Source: Bog-473 sp963782415 (GTDB lineage: Bacteria > Actinomycetota > Acidimicrobiia > Acidimicrobiales > RAAP-2). From it: a DNA stretch of 64,000 nt. How positions within the stretch are numbered: the stretch's first letter is position 1; every line of letters starts with the position of its first letter. The notes under the pieces were generated by a model, which did no database searches, had not been told where the DNA came from, and was given only the letters and a program-made list of their open reading frames with translations. A program made the position numbers and the translations under genes. Positions 1 to 8,240 of the stretch are shown here, one piece after another. The DNA lies in the NCBI GenBank assembly GCA_963782415.1, contig CAWAJT010000004.1:558001-622000 (forward strand), in the 5' to 3' direction.

Positions 1-446
1 TCGTCGACGTCGGTCAGTGGGATGGGCGCGGTGGGGGCGAGGCGCGAGAAGTAGGGCCCGAAGCGCTCGACGACGTAATCGTTGTAGACGCGGGCGTGAG
101 CAATGGAGAGCTCGTGGTCGTCGGAGTAGAGGCCGAAGAGCGACAGGTTCGGGTGCATGACCCCGACGTCGACGCCGTCGAAGGAGAGATCCTCAATGAT
201 CATTTCGGGATCGCCCTCGGGCATCCGCCCCCCTGTCTGGCGGTAGCGCGAGATCGTCCAGCCTTCGAAGCCGGGCGTGTGCAGCCGGCGGAAGATGCGG
301 GCCCCGCCCTCGACGAGCGGCTCAATCTCGAAGTCGTCCTCCCACACCCCGCGGTCGCGCAGGTTCTTCGGCAGCCGGGTGACGAAGAGATCCGTGGGCT
401 CCAAGATGTGCCCGTCGGCCGAGATCACGAGGTGCTGCTCTGTCAT
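1..446 (-). CDS. Amidohydrolase (amidohydrolase_2-type metal-dependent hydrolase), C-terminus outside the window
   Basis: About 148 N-terminal residues are visible; the gene runs off the left edge. The protein starts MTEQHLVISADGHILEP. The D11-G-H13 motif followed by an E-P pair is typical of amidohydrolase_2 TIM-barrel enzymes, which hydrolyse or decarboxylate cyclic and aromatic acids. Further in are a conserved MIIEDLSFDGVDVGVMHPN stretch and YNDYVVERF, also usual for the family. The start is the ATG at 446-444. It is divergent from the cyclase-family gene at 634, and a promoter with an embedded operator lies between them at 524-552. The substrate is unknown; hydrolysis of a ring-cleavage or lactone product is an inference from the context. 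Confidence 0.8.
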   Translation of the reverse strand, partial: MTEQHLVISADGHILEPTDLFVTRLPKNLRDRGVWEDDFEIEPLVEGGARIFRRLHTPGFEGWTISRYRQTGGRMPEGDPEMIIEDLSFDGVDVGVMHPNLSLFGLYSDDHELSIAHARVYNDYVVERFGPYFSRLAPTAPIPLTDVD

Positions 447-516
447 GGATATGCCCTTCCCGCGCGCCCAGGCGCAAGATCTCAGTCAATGAGCGCGCGC
501 GCGAACGCGGTACTCT

Positions 517-533
517 GCCCGAGATTCTAGACC
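517..533. repeat. 17-bp motif GCCCGAGATTCTAGACC, copy 1
   Basis: An identical 17-bp string is found at 16651-16667. Both copies lie 64-71 bp upstream of a minus-strand start codon and in the same orientation to that gene (amidohydrolase at 446, desaturase at 16587). The minus strand of the motif contains TAGAAT, a -10-like hexamer. Confidence 0.5.
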
Positions 534-552
534 AACCGGTCGGTACAGACAA
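524..552 (-). promoter_or_regulatory. Candidate sigma70-type promoter for the amidohydrolase gene
   Basis: Read on the minus strand, TTGTCT (552-547) is followed after 17 bp by TAGAAT (529-524). This is good spacing and a good -10 match, with about 77 bp from the -10 to the ATG at 446. The palindromic motif at 531-546 fills the spacer, so a bound repressor would block RNA polymerase. This is read from the sequence only; no start site has been mapped. Confidence 0.5.
531..546. promoter_or_regulatory. TetR-type operator candidate (ACCGGTCGGTAC core)
   Basis: The stretch ACCAACCGGTCGGTAC is an imperfect palindrome centred on ACCGGT. Its 12-bp core ACCGGTCGGTAC (535-546) recurs exactly at 58690-58701 and, inverted, at 4879-4890, all three in upstream regions. 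Palindromes of this size are usual TetR-family sites. It sits between the -35 and -10 of the amidohydrolase promoter. Confidence 0.5.
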
Positions 553-633
553 CGTGCGACGAGGCCGGCCGGAGGTCCTCGCGACGAGCGCGGGCCCTTG
601 CGGCCAGCTTCGGGACCAGAAGGAGAAGAGGCG

Positions 634-1692
634 ATGAGCAAGCGGTGGAAGCAACGCCCACCTGGCTCGACGTGGGGCGACTGGGGCGACGACGACGAGC
701 TCGGCCGGATCAACCTGCTCACACCGGACAAGGTCCGCCAGGGCGTGCGGGAGGTGGAAGCCGGCATCAGCTTCTGCCTCAGCCTGCCGCTCGACTACCC
801 CGGTGGAACGTCGTTGAACCAGCGGCGCTCCCCGCCGGTGATCGCGCCGACCGAGGACATGAACGGCAATCCCGGCACCTTCTACAACGTCGCCATGAGC
901 AGCATGGAGAAGTTCGGGGACCCCAAGTACGTCGACGTGTGGGCCGACGACGTCGTGACCCTCTCCCTGCAGTACTCCACGCAGTGGGATTCGCTGGCGC
1001 ACGTCGGCGCCGAGTTCGATGCCGACGGCGACGGGGTCGACGAGGCCGTGTACTACAACGGCTACCGCGCCGGTGAAGACCTGGTCGGACCCAAAGCCGA
1101 TGCCGCCGGCGACGGCGGGGGCCACCGTTGCTTCGCCCGGCATCTGGGCCTGGAGCACATGGCTGCCACCGGCGTGCAGGGGCGGGGCGTGCTCATCGAC
1201 CTGGCCCATCATTTGGGCCACGAGTGGCGCGGTGTGAATCGCGCGACGCTCGAGGAGATCATGGCGGCTGACAACGTCGTGGTCGAGCCCGGCGACATGC
1301 TCCTGTTGCACACCGGCTTCGCCACCGAAGTCCTGAAGTGGAACCGCAACCCCGATCCCGTGAAGATCCACACGCTGTGCACCTACCTCGACGCCCGCGA
1401 CGAGTCGTTGCTCGAGTGGATCGTCGACTCGCAGATCTCGGCACTGGTGGCGGACAACTACGCGGTGGAGGGCATGGTCGGCAAGGATCGCGACGAGAGC
1501 CGGCACTCGTTCCTGCCGATCCACAACCTCTGCCTCTTCAAGTTGGGTGTTCCGCTGGGCGAGATGTGGTACCTGCACGAGCTCGCATCGTGGCTGCGCG
1601 CGCACGCCCGGAGCCGGTTCCTGCTCACGGCGCCGCCGCTGCGCCTGCCCGGCGTCGTGGGTTCGCCGTTGACGCCGGTCGCCACCGTCTGA
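634..1692 (+). CDS. Cyclase-family (kynurenine formamidase-like) metal-dependent hydrolase
   Basis: 352 aa. It starts at ATG 634, with AGGAGAAG at 621-628 as ribosome binding site. The TQWDSLAHVG stretch (residues 116-125; D119, H123) matches the metal-site region of the cyclase/formamidase fold, where the family usually has an HxGTHxD-like motif. The N-terminal WGDWGDDDELGRINLLTP is typical of the long actinobacterial and proteobacterial branch of this family, which acts on amide, ester or lactone bonds. It stands alone on its strand between the divergent amidohydrolase and dinB. It may open a lactone or cyclic intermediate, but the substrate cannot be read from the sequence. Confidence 0.8.
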   Translation: MSKRWKQRPPGSTWGDWGDDDELGRINLLTPDKVRQGVREVEAGISFCLSLPLDYPGGTSLNQRRSPPVIAPTEDMNGNPGTFYNVAMSSMEKFGDPKYVDVWADDVVTLSLQYSTQWDSLAHVGAEFDADGDGVDEAVYYNGYRAGEDLVGPKADAAGDGGGHRCFARHLGLEHMAATGVQGRGVLIDLAHHLGHEWRGVNRATLEEIMAADNVVVEPGDMLLLHTGFATEVLKWNRNPDPVKIHTLCTYLDARDESLLEWIVDSQISALVADNYAVEGMVGKDRDESRHSFLPIHNLCLFKLGVPLGEMWYLHELASWLRAHARSRFLLTAPPLRLPGVVGSPLTPVATV

Positions 1693-1792
1693 GCCCGAGC
1701 GTCGGGGAGGGGTCGGCGCCCCAGGCAGCGGCGTCGGGCCAGGCCGGAGCGAACCCGAAAAAGAGCCGGCGTCGGGCCACCCCCTAGAAAGC

Positions 1793-1804
1793 GAACATAT
1801 GTTC
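1793..1804. promoter_or_regulatory. LexA-binding SOS box for dinB
   Basis: The perfect palindrome GAACATATGTTC matches the GAAC-N4-GTTC SOS box of Gram-positive bacteria and actinobacteria. It lies only 15 bp upstream of the GTG start at 1820, so LexA would sit on or next to the transcription start. The flanks are also symmetric (CGAAC...GTTCG). Confidence 0.85.
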
Positions 1805-1819
1805 GACTAAGTTGCCCGC

Positions 1820-3103
1820 GTGGAAGGGCCGAGGCAACAGGCGACGATCCTGCATGCCGACCTGGACGCGTTCTACGCCTCGGTCGAGCAACTCTTGGAC
1901 CCGTCGCTGCGGAACCGGCCCATCGCCGTGGGGGGCAGCGTGGTACTGGCCGCATCGTACGAAGCCAGGAGCTACGGCGTTCGCGGCGGCATGCCGGGGT
2001 GGCGGGCCCGTCAGCTCTGCGCTGATCTCCTGTTTGTCGGGGGCCATTTCGGCCGCTACCAACGGTTCGGTGACGATGTCGTGTCGGTGTTCCACGACTT
2101 CACGCCCAGAGTCGAGCGGGTTTCCATCGACGAGGCCTTCCTCGATGTCGCCGGCGCCCTGCGTCTCTTCGGCGCGCCGTCTGACATCGCCGCTGCCATC
2201 AGGCGACGCGTGCGTGAGGAGATCGGGCTTGCGTTGTCGGTGGGCGTCGCCCGCACCAAGCATTTGGCCAAGGTGGCGTCGCAGGTGGCCAAGCCGGACG
2301 GTCTGGTCGTGGTGGACCCCGCCGCCGAGCGGGACTTTCTCGACCCGCTTCCCATCAGGCTGATCTGGGGCGTCGGGGCAACGACGGAACGGCGCCTCCA
2401 CGAAGCGGGGATCAACACCATCGGCCAACTGGCCAGGACCGGCAGTCCCATCCTGGCGGGACTGCTCGGCGAGGCTGTCGGGTCAAAGCTGGCCGCGCTC
2501 TCGGTCAACGTCGACGAACGCGCCGTCGAGAGACCGGCCCGATCCAAGTCAATGGGTGCACAGGCTGCACTCGGACGGCGCGCCGTGACCTCAGAGCTCG
2601 TTCGCGAGACGCTGGGTTACCTGGCCGACCGGGTCGCCAGCCGCCTGCGAGAAGCGCACGTGGCCGGACGGACCGTCACGGTCAGGGTCCGCTTTCCCCG
2701 TCTGCGCTCGGTGACCCGCTCCGTCACGCTCCCCGTCGCCATCTCGACGACGCTCACGCTGGGCGAGGTGGCCGAGAGACTTGCCCACGCAGCCCTCGTC
2801 GAGAACGAAGACGAACGCGAGATCACGTTGCTCGCGGTCGCGGTCTCCAACCTCCAGCCAGAACATTCCTTGCAGCTCGAGCTGCCAGGGGCGTTCGCCG
2901 ACCTGCCGGCCACCGCGAGCCCCCGGCCAGGATCGGCCCGCGAAGCCGCCCGCTGGGGCGTTGACCGATCGGTCGATGCGATCAGAAACCGGTTCGGCCG
3001 GGCCGCCGTCGGCTACGCCGCGAACGTGCTGTCGGGCAGCGACCGGGTGCCCGAGGAGTTCCGCCAGCTCGCGGAGCGAGGTCGGGGGGAGGTCGAGACC
3101 TGA
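1820..3103 (+). CDS. dinB: DNA polymerase IV (Y-family, translesion synthesis)
   Basis: 427 aa from GTG 1820. The N-terminus has ILHADLDAFYASVEQ (catalytic Asp near residue 14, steric-gate Phe near 18). RVSIDEAFLDV around 100-110 supplies the second acidic pair (D104, E105). The YEARSYGVRGGMP stretch (47-59) is the fingertip motif of DinB. A thumb with helix-hairpin-helix (IWGVGATTERRL) and a little-finger domain follow. The product copies past damaged template bases with low fidelity. The SOS box directly upstream predicts LexA control. It is a single-gene unit unrelated to the surrounding catabolic genes, and it converges with the minus-strand monooxygenase. It is longer than E. coli DinB (about 350 aa), as is common in actinobacteria. 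Confidence 0.93.
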   Translation: MEGPRQQATILHADLDAFYASVEQLLDPSLRNRPIAVGGSVVLAASYEARSYGVRGGMPGWRARQLCADLLFVGGHFGRYQRFGDDVVSVFHDFTPRVERVSIDEAFLDVAGALRLFGAPSDIAAAIRRRVREEIGLALSVGVARTKHLAKVASQVAKPDGLVVVDPAAERDFLDPLPIRLIWGVGATTERRLHEAGINTIGQLARTGSPILAGLLGEAVGSKLAALSVNVDERAVERPARSKSMGAQAALGRRAVTSELVRETLGYLADRVASRLREAHVAGRTVTVRVRFPRLRSVTRSVTLPVAISTTLTLGEVAERLAHAALVENEDEREITLLAVAVSNLQPEHSLQLELPGAFADLPATASPRPGSAREAARWGVDRSVDAIRNRFGRAAVGYAANVLSGSDRVPEEFRQLAERGRGEVET

Positions 3104-3123
3104 CGCCGGATGCCGTTGGGGGC

Positions 3124-4794
3124 TCAGTCGGAGGAGGCCCCGGACCGAACGGCTTCCGCCGACTGCTCGAGCCGGAACGCCGAGAAGTTGGTCTCGTAGA
3201 CCTTGGCTATCTCGGCGAGCAGCTTCGGCCGGCCGGCGGAATTGAGCAGGTACTTGCGCGGCTTCCCGGGGATGTTCGTGCCGAAGTAGTAGCTGCTCTC
3301 GCCGAAGGAGGGTGCCTTGGTCGCCCAGCGATCGACCATGGCCGTCCATTTCTCCTCGGCCTCGGGCTTCACCTCGACCACGTCGGCGCCGACCGCCCGT
3401 AGGTGGAGGAGGATCTCGGTTACGAAGTCCACCTGGTCGCCGTTGTAACGAGGATTGTTCCCGGCCGCTGCGTGCGGTCCGCCCGGAAAGAAGAAATTCG
3501 GGAAGTGCGTGGTCTGCACCCCAAGGAACGTCTTCGGACCGTCGGCCCAGTGGTCGTCGAGCGCAACACCGTTGCGGCCCACGACACCCATGCGTAGGAG
3601 CGCTCCCGTCCCGAAGTCGAACCCCGTCGCCCAGACGATGAGGTCGAACTCCCGGAAGGCGTCGGTGGTCGCAATGCCGGTCTCGGTCACGCGCTCCATC
3701 GGCGTCTCCCGGAGGTCGACGATATCCACGTGCGGTTCGTTGTAGACCTCGAAGTAGGCGGTCACGAACGGGGGGCGCTTCTCTCCGAAGCGGTGGTCCT
3801 TCGGTATCAGCGTTTCAGCAGTCGCCGGATCGTCGACGATGGAGCGGATCTTGGCGGCCAGGAAGTCGCACCAGGCGTCATTGGCGGCTTGGTCGAAGAG
3901 AAGGTCGCTGTAATTGCTGGTGAGCTTGGAGAACCCACGGCTCTGCCACATTTCCTCGAAGAAGGCCTTGCGCTCGTCCTCTGAGTCGTCGAATGCGGCG
4001 CGCTCGTTGGCCGGATGGAGGAAGCCGCTGGGAGACGTGTTCAGTGTCTGGCGAATGGTCTCGAAGTCAGCCCTCAGTTGCGCCTGCTCGGCGGCAGTGA
4101 TCAGCGCGTTGTTGAGCGGGGTGCACCAGTTGGGGGAGCGCTGGTACACCGTCAGCGAAGCGGCCGTGGCGGCAATGACGGGGATGATCTGCACCCCGCT
4201 GGACCCGGTGCCGATGACGGCGACCCGCTTGCCCGTGAAGTCGATGGGCGCCGACGGCCACAATCCCGTGTGGTATGACTGGCCGCGAAAGACCTGGCGA
4301 CCCGGCACTTCGGGGAAGTGCGGCACCGACAGGACCCCAGTCGCCGCCACGATGTGTCGGGCCCGGACCTCGCTGCCGGTGCTGTCGGTGACCGTCCAGA
4401 GGCCGCAGCGCTCGTCCCACACGGCCGCGGTGATTCTGGTGTCGAAGCGCATGTGGCGCCTGAGGTCGAACCGGTCGACCACGTGGTTGAGATAGCGCTC
4501 TATCTCCGGTTGCTCGGCGAAGTGCTCCTGCCACTGCCACTCGTCGAAGAGCTCGCGCGAGAACAGGTAGGCGTACGTGTAGCTCTCCGAGTCGAAGCGC
4601 GCCCCCGGGTAGCGGTTCCAGTACCAGGTCCCGCCGACGCCGTCACCGGCCTCGAGCAGCAGCGTGGAGAAACCGACTTCGCGGGCCCGGTAGAGCTGAT
4701 AGATCCCGGTAATACCGGCGCCCACGACGAGCACGTCGATCGGCGCAACAGGGTGGCTCGGCGTCGTCTCGGATGGGAGTTGGGTGGATGTCAT
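3124..4794 (-). CDS. Type I Baeyer-Villiger flavin monooxygenase
   Basis: 556 aa, ATG at 4794. It has an FAD Rossmann motif (VVGAGITG, 23-30), the GGTWYWNRYPGARFDSES block (54-71), the Baeyer-Villiger fingerprint FRGQSYHTGLWP (169-180) and an NADPH motif GTGSSG (195-200). WATGFDFGTG occurs further on. Enzymes with this fingerprint use NADPH and O2 to insert oxygen next to a ketone, giving an ester or lactone; many relatives act on cyclic ketones and steroids. It is divergent from the SDR at 5016, which could supply the ketone. The shared operator core lies upstream at 4879-4890. Specificity is unknown. Confidence 0.92.
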   Translation of the reverse strand: MTSTQLPSETTPSHPVAPIDVLVVGAGITGIYQLYRAREVGFSTLLLEAGDGVGGTWYWNRYPGARFDSESYTYAYLFSRELFDEWQWQEHFAEQPEIERYLNHVVDRFDLRRHMRFDTRITAAVWDERCGLWTVTDSTGSEVRARHIVAATGVLSVPHFPEVPGRQVFRGQSYHTGLWPSAPIDFTGKRVAVIGTGSSGVQIIPVIAATAASLTVYQRSPNWCTPLNNALITAAEQAQLRADFETIRQTLNTSPSGFLHPANERAAFDDSEDERKAFFEEMWQSRGFSKLTSNYSDLLFDQAANDAWCDFLAAKIRSIVDDPATAETLIPKDHRFGEKRPPFVTAYFEVYNEPHVDIVDLRETPMERVTETGIATTDAFREFDLIVWATGFDFGTGALLRMGVVGRNGVALDDHWADGPKTFLGVQTTHFPNFFFPGGPHAAAGNNPRYNGDQVDFVTEILLHLRAVGADVVEVKPEAEEKWTAMVDRWATKAPSFGESSYYFGTNIPGKPRKYLLNSAGRPKLLAEIAKVYETNFSAFRLEQSAEAVRSGASSD

Positions 4795-4875
4795 TGGTCT
4801 CCGCGGCAGCGAGCCGTTGCGGGCGCGACGAGGGTACGGGCGGGCGCACTGGGCGGCGCAGCACCCACAATGCGG

Positions 4876-4890
4876 ATTGTACCGACCGGT
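4876..4890 (-). promoter_or_regulatory. Operator core plus -10 of the Baeyer-Villiger gene promoter
   Basis: GTACCGACCGGT at 4879-4890 is the inverted copy of the core found at 535-546 and 58690-58701. On the minus strand it abuts and overlaps TACAAT (4881-4876), a good -10, as at the amidohydrolase promoter where the operator precedes TAGAAT. No convincing -35 is seen 17 bp upstream. The site lies about 85 bp upstream of the ATG at 4794 and could also affect the divergent SDR operon. Confidence 0.45.
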
Positions 4891-5015
4891 TAGTCTATCT
4901 TGCCGAAGGTGCCTGTCCCAGGCACGAGGAGGCCCGGTATGGCAGTCCCGACGACCAGAGTGCACGCCATCGAGCGTGCGCGACCCGACAGGGCCGGCCG
5001 TGGACGCCACCGTTC

Positions 5016-5786
5016 ATGAGCGCCCCTGCTGCGGACGCCACGGCGCGTGTGGCCATCGTCACCGGCGGAGGATCCGGCATCGGCCTCGCGGTGAGCGAGC
5101 GGCTGGCGGCCGACGGCATGGCGGTGGCGGTGTTCGACCGCGACGCCGAGGCAGGCGACGCGGCGGCGAAAGCGATCTCGGCCGGCAGAGGGTCGGCACT
5201 GGCAATCGCCGTCGACGTCACCGTGCCCGAGGAGATTCGAGCGGGCGTTACCCGCGTGCGAGAGCAGGTCGGGGCGCCGACGGTCCTGGTCAACAACGCG
5301 GGCATCCATGCCGTCGATCCCTTCCTCTCCATCACTGCCGAGAAGTGGCATCGTCTGCTGGAAGTGAATCTGTCCGGAACGTTCAATTGCTGCCAGGCCG
5401 TGGTGCCCGACATGATCGACGCGGGCTGGGGAAGGATCGTGAACATCTCGTCATCGAGCGCCCACAGCGGGCAGCAATACATGACTCACTACGTGGCGGC
5501 AAAGGCCGGAGTCATCGGGTTCACGAAGTCACTCGCGCTCGAGCTCGGTCCAAAGGGGATCACGGTCAACACGATCCCCCCGGGGTTCATCGACACGCCG
5601 ATGCTGCGCCGCCAGGAGAGCAAGGGCCTCCTCGGCGAGGGAGTCGGGCACCACGAGAAGCTGACACCGGTGCGGCGGATCGGCCGTCCGGACGACGTCG
5701 CCGCGCTCTGCTCGTTCCTCGTTCGCGATGAGGCGAGCTACATCACCGGCCAGGTCCTGGGGGTCAACGGTGGCCGCAACACCTGA
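5016..5786 (+). CDS. Short-chain dehydrogenase/reductase (SDR)
   Basis: 256 aa, ATG 5016. Classical SDR: TGGGSGIG cofactor motif (16-23), NNAG (93-96), catalytic Ser in NISSSSAHSG (near 144-152), and Y159-x3-K163 in HYVAAK. An acidic residue at the end of beta2 (FDRD, 40-43) suggests NAD(H) preference. It probably oxidises a secondary alcohol to a ketone. It heads an operon with the CMD-like gene (17-bp overlap), a SnoaL-like gene, a P450 and an ABM protein, and is divergent from a Baeyer-Villiger gene. Close paralogues lie at 13365 and 47170, sharing the SSSSAxSG and NTIPPxxxDTPM signatures. Confidence 0.88.
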   Translation: MSAPAADATARVAIVTGGGSGIGLAVSERLAADGMAVAVFDRDAEAGDAAAKAISAGRGSALAIAVDVTVPEEIRAGVTRVREQVGAPTVLVNNAGIHAVDPFLSITAEKWHRLLEVNLSGTFNCCQAVVPDMIDAGWGRIVNISSSSAHSGQQYMTHYVAAKAGVIGFTKSLALELGPKGITVNTIPPGFIDTPMLRRQESKGLLGEGVGHHEKLTPVRRIGRPDDVAALCSFLVRDEASYITGQVLGVNGGRNT

Positions 5787-6384
5787 GTCGCCACGCCTGG
5801 CGCCGCTGCAGCCGAGAGAGTGGTCGAAGGCGGCGGGCGAGGCGTTGGCGCCGCTGCTCCCGCCGGCCGGTCGGCCCCAGGGCGAAGGCCGCCCCAAGGG
5901 CCTCAATGCGCTCGGCGTGTTGGCCAGGTACCCCGAGCTCTCGCGCGCCTACAACACCTTCAGCGGCCAGATCATGTACGGGTCGACGTTGTCCGGGCGA
6001 CACCGTGAGCTACTCGTCCTACGTGTAGCTGCGCTGCGGAACACGGAGTATCAGTGGCGCCAGCACGTCGCCAGTGCCGGCGACAATAACGTCGAACCGG
6101 ACGAGGTGCGCCGCGTCGCTGTGGGGCCGGATGCGTCCGGCTGGTCCGACGTCGAGCGCGCGTTGCTACGGGCAACCGATGAGCTGCTGCGCGATGCCCT
6201 GATCGCCGACGAGACGTGGTCAGAGCTCGCCGGTGCGCTCGAGGAACAGCAATTGATGGATGTCGTCTTCACGGTCGGCGCCTACGACGTCCTGGCCATG
6301 GCACTGCGCACCTTCGGCGTACCGCTGGACGACGATCTCCGCTCGCAGCAATCGCTGGCCGACCTCCGGCCGGAAGAAGACTGA
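5770..6384 (+). CDS. Carboxymuconolactone decarboxylase (AhpD-like) family protein
   Basis: 204 aa if it starts at GTG 5770, which overlaps the SDR stop by 17 bp; GGGGG just upstream could act as ribosome binding site. The helical CMD core is RHRELLVLRVAALRNTEYQW (78-97) followed by QH. The usual redox CxxC pair of AhpD is absent (NTEYQWRQH instead), so a peroxidase role is unlikely. The family includes decarboxylases and proteins of unknown function that travel with P450 and SDR genes. A paralogue lies at 18142-18759. The next start is uncertain; an upstream in-frame start at 5728 is also possible. Confidence 0.8.
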   Translation: MAATPESPRLAPLQPREWSKAAGEALAPLLPPAGRPQGEGRPKGLNALGVLARYPELSRAYNTFSGQIMYGSTLSGRHRELLVLRVAALRNTEYQWRQHVASAGDNNVEPDEVRRVAVGPDASGWSDVERALLRATDELLRDALIADETWSELAGALEEQQLMDVVFTVGAYDVLAMALRTFGVPLDDDLRSQQSLADLRPEED

Positions 6385-6437
6385 ACGGCGGTGGAGGCCG
6401 GGTGTACGAATGAAAGGAAGACAGATGGGAAGGCTTC

Positions 6438-6860
6438 ATGAGTGAGCGGACGTATGCCGCAGTCGCCGAGGGGGTACGGGCGGCGCTGGCCACCTACACC
6501 CAGGCCCTCGACGACGGGCGTACCGACGATGTGGTGGCGACCTTCTGCCCGGACGGTGCCATTGAGCTCCCTGGCATGGGGTCTCACACAGGTCACGACG
6601 CGTTACGCGCCGCGTACACGAAGTGGGTGCCGCGGCGGCCACAGCGCCACCTTGTGCTCAACACCGTGATCGGGACCTGGAACGACGACGAGGCCACCGC
6701 AGTCAGCGATGTGGTCTTCATCCTCCTCGGCAACGAGGGGTGGGACATCAAACTGGTTGGCCGGTACAGCGACGTTCTGCACCGTGACGGCGCATCGTGG
6801 CGGTTCCATCATCGTGCCGCCACGTTCACCACCGAGCAGCGAGACAAGAAGACGGCATGA
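6438..6860 (+). CDS. SnoaL-like / NTF2-fold small protein
   Basis: 140 aa, ATG 6438. The N-terminal helix followed by DDGRTDDVVATFCPDGAIELPG and the C-terminal GRYSDVLHRDGASWRFHHRA are characteristic of SnoaL/NTF2-like cone folds, which include polyketide cyclases, steroid isomerase-like and dehydratase-like enzymes. No signal peptide or membrane segment is seen. Its stop overlaps the P450 start (ATGA), so the two are translationally coupled. A role as isomerase, dehydratase or binding partner for the P450 product is inference. Confidence 0.75.
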   Translation: MSERTYAAVAEGVRAALATYTQALDDGRTDDVVATFCPDGAIELPGMGSHTGHDALRAAYTKWVPRRPQRHLVLNTVIGTWNDDEATAVSDVVFILLGNEGWDIKLVGRYSDVLHRDGASWRFHHRAATFTTEQRDKKTA

Positions 6861-8155
6861 CGGACAACACCACTGACTTCGACACCATCGACTTCTTCCG
6901 TGGGACGGAGACCATTGAGGATCCGTATCCCTATTTCGACTGGTTACGCGAGCAGTGTCCGGTGCGACGGGATTCCCAGTACGGCGTGTACATGGTTACT
7001 GGCTACGACGAGGCCTTCGCGGTCTACACGGACAACGAGACCTTCTCGTCTTGTAACTCCGTCACCGGGCCCTTCCCGGGTTTCCCGGTTCCACTCGAGG
7101 GGAGTGACGACGTACCGGCGTTGCTTGAGGAGCACCGCGCCGAATTGCCGTTCAGCGACCAGATCATCACCATGGACCCGCCCGAGCATCGCGACCACCG
7201 GCACCTGCTCATGCGGCAGCTCACACCGAAGCGACTCAAGGAGAACGAGGACTTCGTCTGGCGGTTGGCCGATCGCCAGATCGACGCCTTCATCGCACAG
7301 GGCGCGTGTGAGGTGATCAGCGGGTACGCCAACCCGTTCGCGCTCTTCGTCATCGCCGACCTCTTGGGCGTGCCCGAGAAGGACCACCAGGAATTTCGCG
7401 ATGCTCTGACCCGCCAACCAGGCAGCGGCGGCGTCGGCAGCACGAAGACCGAGATGTCGCACAGCCCGCTGGAGTGGTTGTACGACCGCTTCAGCCGCTA
7501 CATCGAGGATCGCCGCCGCACACCACGCGACGACGTGCTCACCGCCTTGGCGACGACGACCTTTCCAAACGGGGAGCTGCCCGAGGTCATTGACGTCGTC
7601 CGGGTGGCCACCAACGTTTTTGCTGCCGGGCAGGAGACCACGGTGCGCCTGCTCGGCACCTCCCTGCAGTTGATTGCCGAACGACCGGACCTCCAGCAGT
7701 TGCTGCGCGAGCGGCGCGACCTCATCCCCGACTTCGTGGAGGAGACGTTGCGCATGGAGGCGCCGGTCAAGGGTGACTTCCGGCTGTCGCGGTGTCCGGC
7801 CACCGTCGGCGGCGTCGACATTCCGGCGGGAGCGACGGTGATGGTGCTCAACGGAGCGGCCAACCGGGACCCCCGCCACTTCGACGACCCGGGTGCATTC
7901 CGTGTCGAGCGAGGAAACGCCCGAGAGCACCTCGCCTTCGGCCGGGGGGTGCACAGCTGCCCCGGCGGTCCGCTGGCCCGGTTGGAGACGCGGGTCAGCA
8001 TCGAACGCCTGCTCGACCGCACCACCGACATCCGGATATCCGGGGAGCACCACGGCCCACCTGGGGCTCGGCGCTACCAGTACATGCCGACGTACATCCT
8101 GCGGGGCTTGACCCGGCTCCACCTCGAGTTCGATGCGGCGGACGGCATCGGGTGA
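6857..8155 (+). CDS. Cytochrome P450
   Basis: 432 aa, ATG 6857 overlapping the upstream stop. It has the I-helix motif AAGQETT (about 255-261), the ExxR pair in EETLRMEAP (about 295), and heme-ligand motif AFGRGVHSCPGG with Cys near 368. There is no membrane anchor, so it is a soluble class I bacterial P450 needing ferredoxin and reductase from elsewhere; a KshB-like reductase is at 39805. The acidic residue before the Thr pair is Glu. It is most similar to the frameshifted P450 at 14108-15392 (shared DTVDFF/DTIDFF start, CNSV, VKADFRL/VKGDFRL). It probably hydroxylates a hydrophobic substrate. Confidence 0.92.
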   Translation: MTDNTTDFDTIDFFRGTETIEDPYPYFDWLREQCPVRRDSQYGVYMVTGYDEAFAVYTDNETFSSCNSVTGPFPGFPVPLEGSDDVPALLEEHRAELPFSDQIITMDPPEHRDHRHLLMRQLTPKRLKENEDFVWRLADRQIDAFIAQGACEVISGYANPFALFVIADLLGVPEKDHQEFRDALTRQPGSGGVGSTKTEMSHSPLEWLYDRFSRYIEDRRRTPRDDVLTALATTTFPNGELPEVIDVVRVATNVFAAGQETTVRLLGTSLQLIAERPDLQQLLRERRDLIPDFVEETLRMEAPVKGDFRLSRCPATVGGVDIPAGATVMVLNGAANRDPRHFDDPGAFRVERGNAREHLAFGRGVHSCPGGPLARLETRVSIERLLDRTTDIRISGEHHGPPGARRYQYMPTYILRGLTRLHLEFDAADGIG

Positions 8156-8240
8156 CGCAGGCCCCGTCTTCGGACGTCGGAGACGAAGAACGACCAGGTG
8201 AACCCGAAGAACGACTGGAAGCAGGACAGAGGAGGAACTC

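Noticed and set aside
322..1605. A 427-codon open frame on the minus strand opposite the cyclase gene
   Set aside because: It is a shadow of the plus-strand gene: low-complexity composition, no family features, and it would bury the promoter region.
5770..6384. Alkylhydroperoxidase AhpD function for the CMD-like protein
   Set aside because: The CxxC redox pair needed for AhpD activity is absent.
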